Below, piece after piece: positions 5,977-6,475 of a stretch of 6,475 bases of DNA. The translations under genes were made by a program, and so were the position numbers. Origin of the DNA: a candidate division CSSED10-310 bacterium (GTDB lineage: Bacteria; CSSED10-310; JAFGDC01). Under the pieces are notes generated by a model. The model was given only the letters and a program-made list of their open reading frames with translations, was not told the origin of the DNA and searched no databases. Location of the stretch: the NCBI GenBank assembly GCA_016932295.1, contig JAFGDC010000044.1, forward strand, positions 1 to 6,475, written 5' to 3'. Every line of letters begins with the position of its first letter. Within the stretch, counting starts at the first letter, position 1.

Positions 5977-6081
5977 ATGCGTGTGGCCCGGATCGGTGTG
6001 GTGAGTAGTCTCGAAAAAAGCGGCGTGGAATCGTCGGCGGCTGGTGACGGCGTGGCGTCTATGCAACCTGGATCGGAGTGA
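5977..6081 (+). CDS. Possible small 34-aa protein or leader ORF between transporter and RNase genes
   Basis: ATG at 5977 opens a frame encoding MRVARIGVVSSLEKSG followed by VESSAAGDGVASMQPGSE, with stop TGA at 6079-6081. The stop lies 2 nt before the RNB ribonuclease ATG at 6084, which would favour translational coupling. A purine-rich GGGATGGA (5961-5968) lies 8 nt upstream as a modest ribosome site. The predicted peptide has no recognised domain, no signal peptide and a low-complexity second half. It could be a real small protein, a coupling leader, or chance in the 146-nt gap after the transporter gene. I recognise no homologue. Confidence 0.25.
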   Translation: MRVARIGVVSSLEKSGVESSAAGDGVASMQPGSE

Positions 6082-6083
6082 TC

Positions 6084-6475
6084 ATGCAGATCGGGCAGAT
6101 AGTGGAATTTTTCGATGAACGCATCACCGTATGCGGCATGGTGATCGGTTTCAAGGGGAAGAAAATCAACGTGTTCATTCCCCCCGATCGGGAGAAGAGC
6201 ATCAATATGAGCCGCGTGATCCATGCCTCCCAAGGTCTGCTCGATGCCGCCGCGCCGCGACCTGTCATCGCCGGCGAACTGGAGCGGCGGGGAAGACAAC
6301 GGGCGGAACTGAGCGAGACAATTCAGCTCGAGCAGTTATGGGAAATCCTGAGTGCCGACGGGGGTGCGTATACCGCTTCGTTTCTGGCGGATCTCTGGTT
6401 CGGCACCGAGGCGGACGATGATCGGGTGGCTGCTCTCGTAAGGGTGCTGTACAAAGATAAAGTTTATTTTACAAC
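6084..6475 (+). CDS. RNB-family exoribonuclease (RNase II/R type), N-terminal fragment (130 codons visible)
   Basis: The frame opens at ATG 6084 (MQIGQIVEFFDERITVCGMV) and is still open at the window end. GGAG (6075-6078) lies 5 nt before the ATG. The first 45 or so residues form a small beta-barrel-like segment (IVEFFDERITVCGMVIGFKG, then KKINVFIPPDREKSINMSRV). A charged helical stretch (GELERRGRQRAELSETIQ) follows, then LEQLWEILSADGG...FLADLWFG...VRVLYKDKVYFT, resembling the helical/winged region that precedes the RNB domain in ribonucleases of deltaproteobacterial type. RNB enzymes degrade RNA processively 3' to 5' using clustered aspartates; that catalytic domain lies beyond the window and cannot be checked. 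The gene shares direction and tight spacing with the S1 and transporter genes, suggesting one RNA-metabolism operon. Assignment rests on remembered resemblance of the N-terminal region. Confidence 0.7.
   Translation, partial: MQIGQIVEFFDERITVCGMVIGFKGKKINVFIPPDREKSINMSRVIHASQGLLDAAAPRPVIAGELERRGRQRAELSETIQLEQLWEILSADGGAYTASFLADLWFGTEADDDRVAALVRVLYKDKVYFT

Overview
The window is about 60% GC by eye, with dense genes that are mostly on the + strand and good Shine-Dalgarno sequences. It looks like a chromosomal segment from a Gram-negative-type environmental bacterium. The last gene is an RNB-family ribonuclease whose N-terminal region resembles the version I associate with Deltaproteobacteria-like lineages. 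The secreted protease carries a Pro-Thr/Ser-rich linker followed by a C-terminal beta-rich domain, an arrangement I associate with large-genome, often uncultured phyla. I cannot name the taxon. I see no phage, plasmid, transposase, tRNA, rRNA or CRISPR signature.

Left part (1-548): the start of a leftward gene for a secreted protein is cut by the window edge at position 1. It is followed by a 440-bp divergent intergenic region. That region holds a plausible leftward promoter, an 18-bp tandem repeat (2.8 copies), some short palindromes and weak rightward promoter candidates.

Middle (549-3059): one large gene encodes an exported subtilisin-family (S8, KP-43-like) protease. It has a complete Asp235/His278/Asn382/Ser465 catalytic set, an apparently duplicated propeptide, a beta-sandwich domain, a Pro/Thr/Ser linker and a further C-terminal domain. 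It appears to be a stand-alone transcription unit.

Right part (3060-6475): a 249-bp leader region has an extended -10 promoter, an 11-bp-period direct repeat and a possible attenuator-like hairpin. It leads into a tight co-directional cluster of ribosomal protein S1-like protein (five S1 domains), AI-2E/PerM-family membrane protein, a doubtful 34-aa ORF, and the N-terminal 130 codons of an RNB-family exoribonuclease that runs off the window. The S1 and RNB products both act on RNA, one in translation initiation and one in decay, so this looks like a housekeeping RNA-metabolism operon with a membrane transporter between them. The gaps are 7 nt (S1 to transporter) and 2 nt (small ORF to RNB), which suggests translational coupling.

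The protein-coding genes belong to known families. The least explained parts are the repeat-rich leader before the S1 gene, the 18-bp repeats in the divergent spacer, and the protease's extra N- and C-terminal modules.
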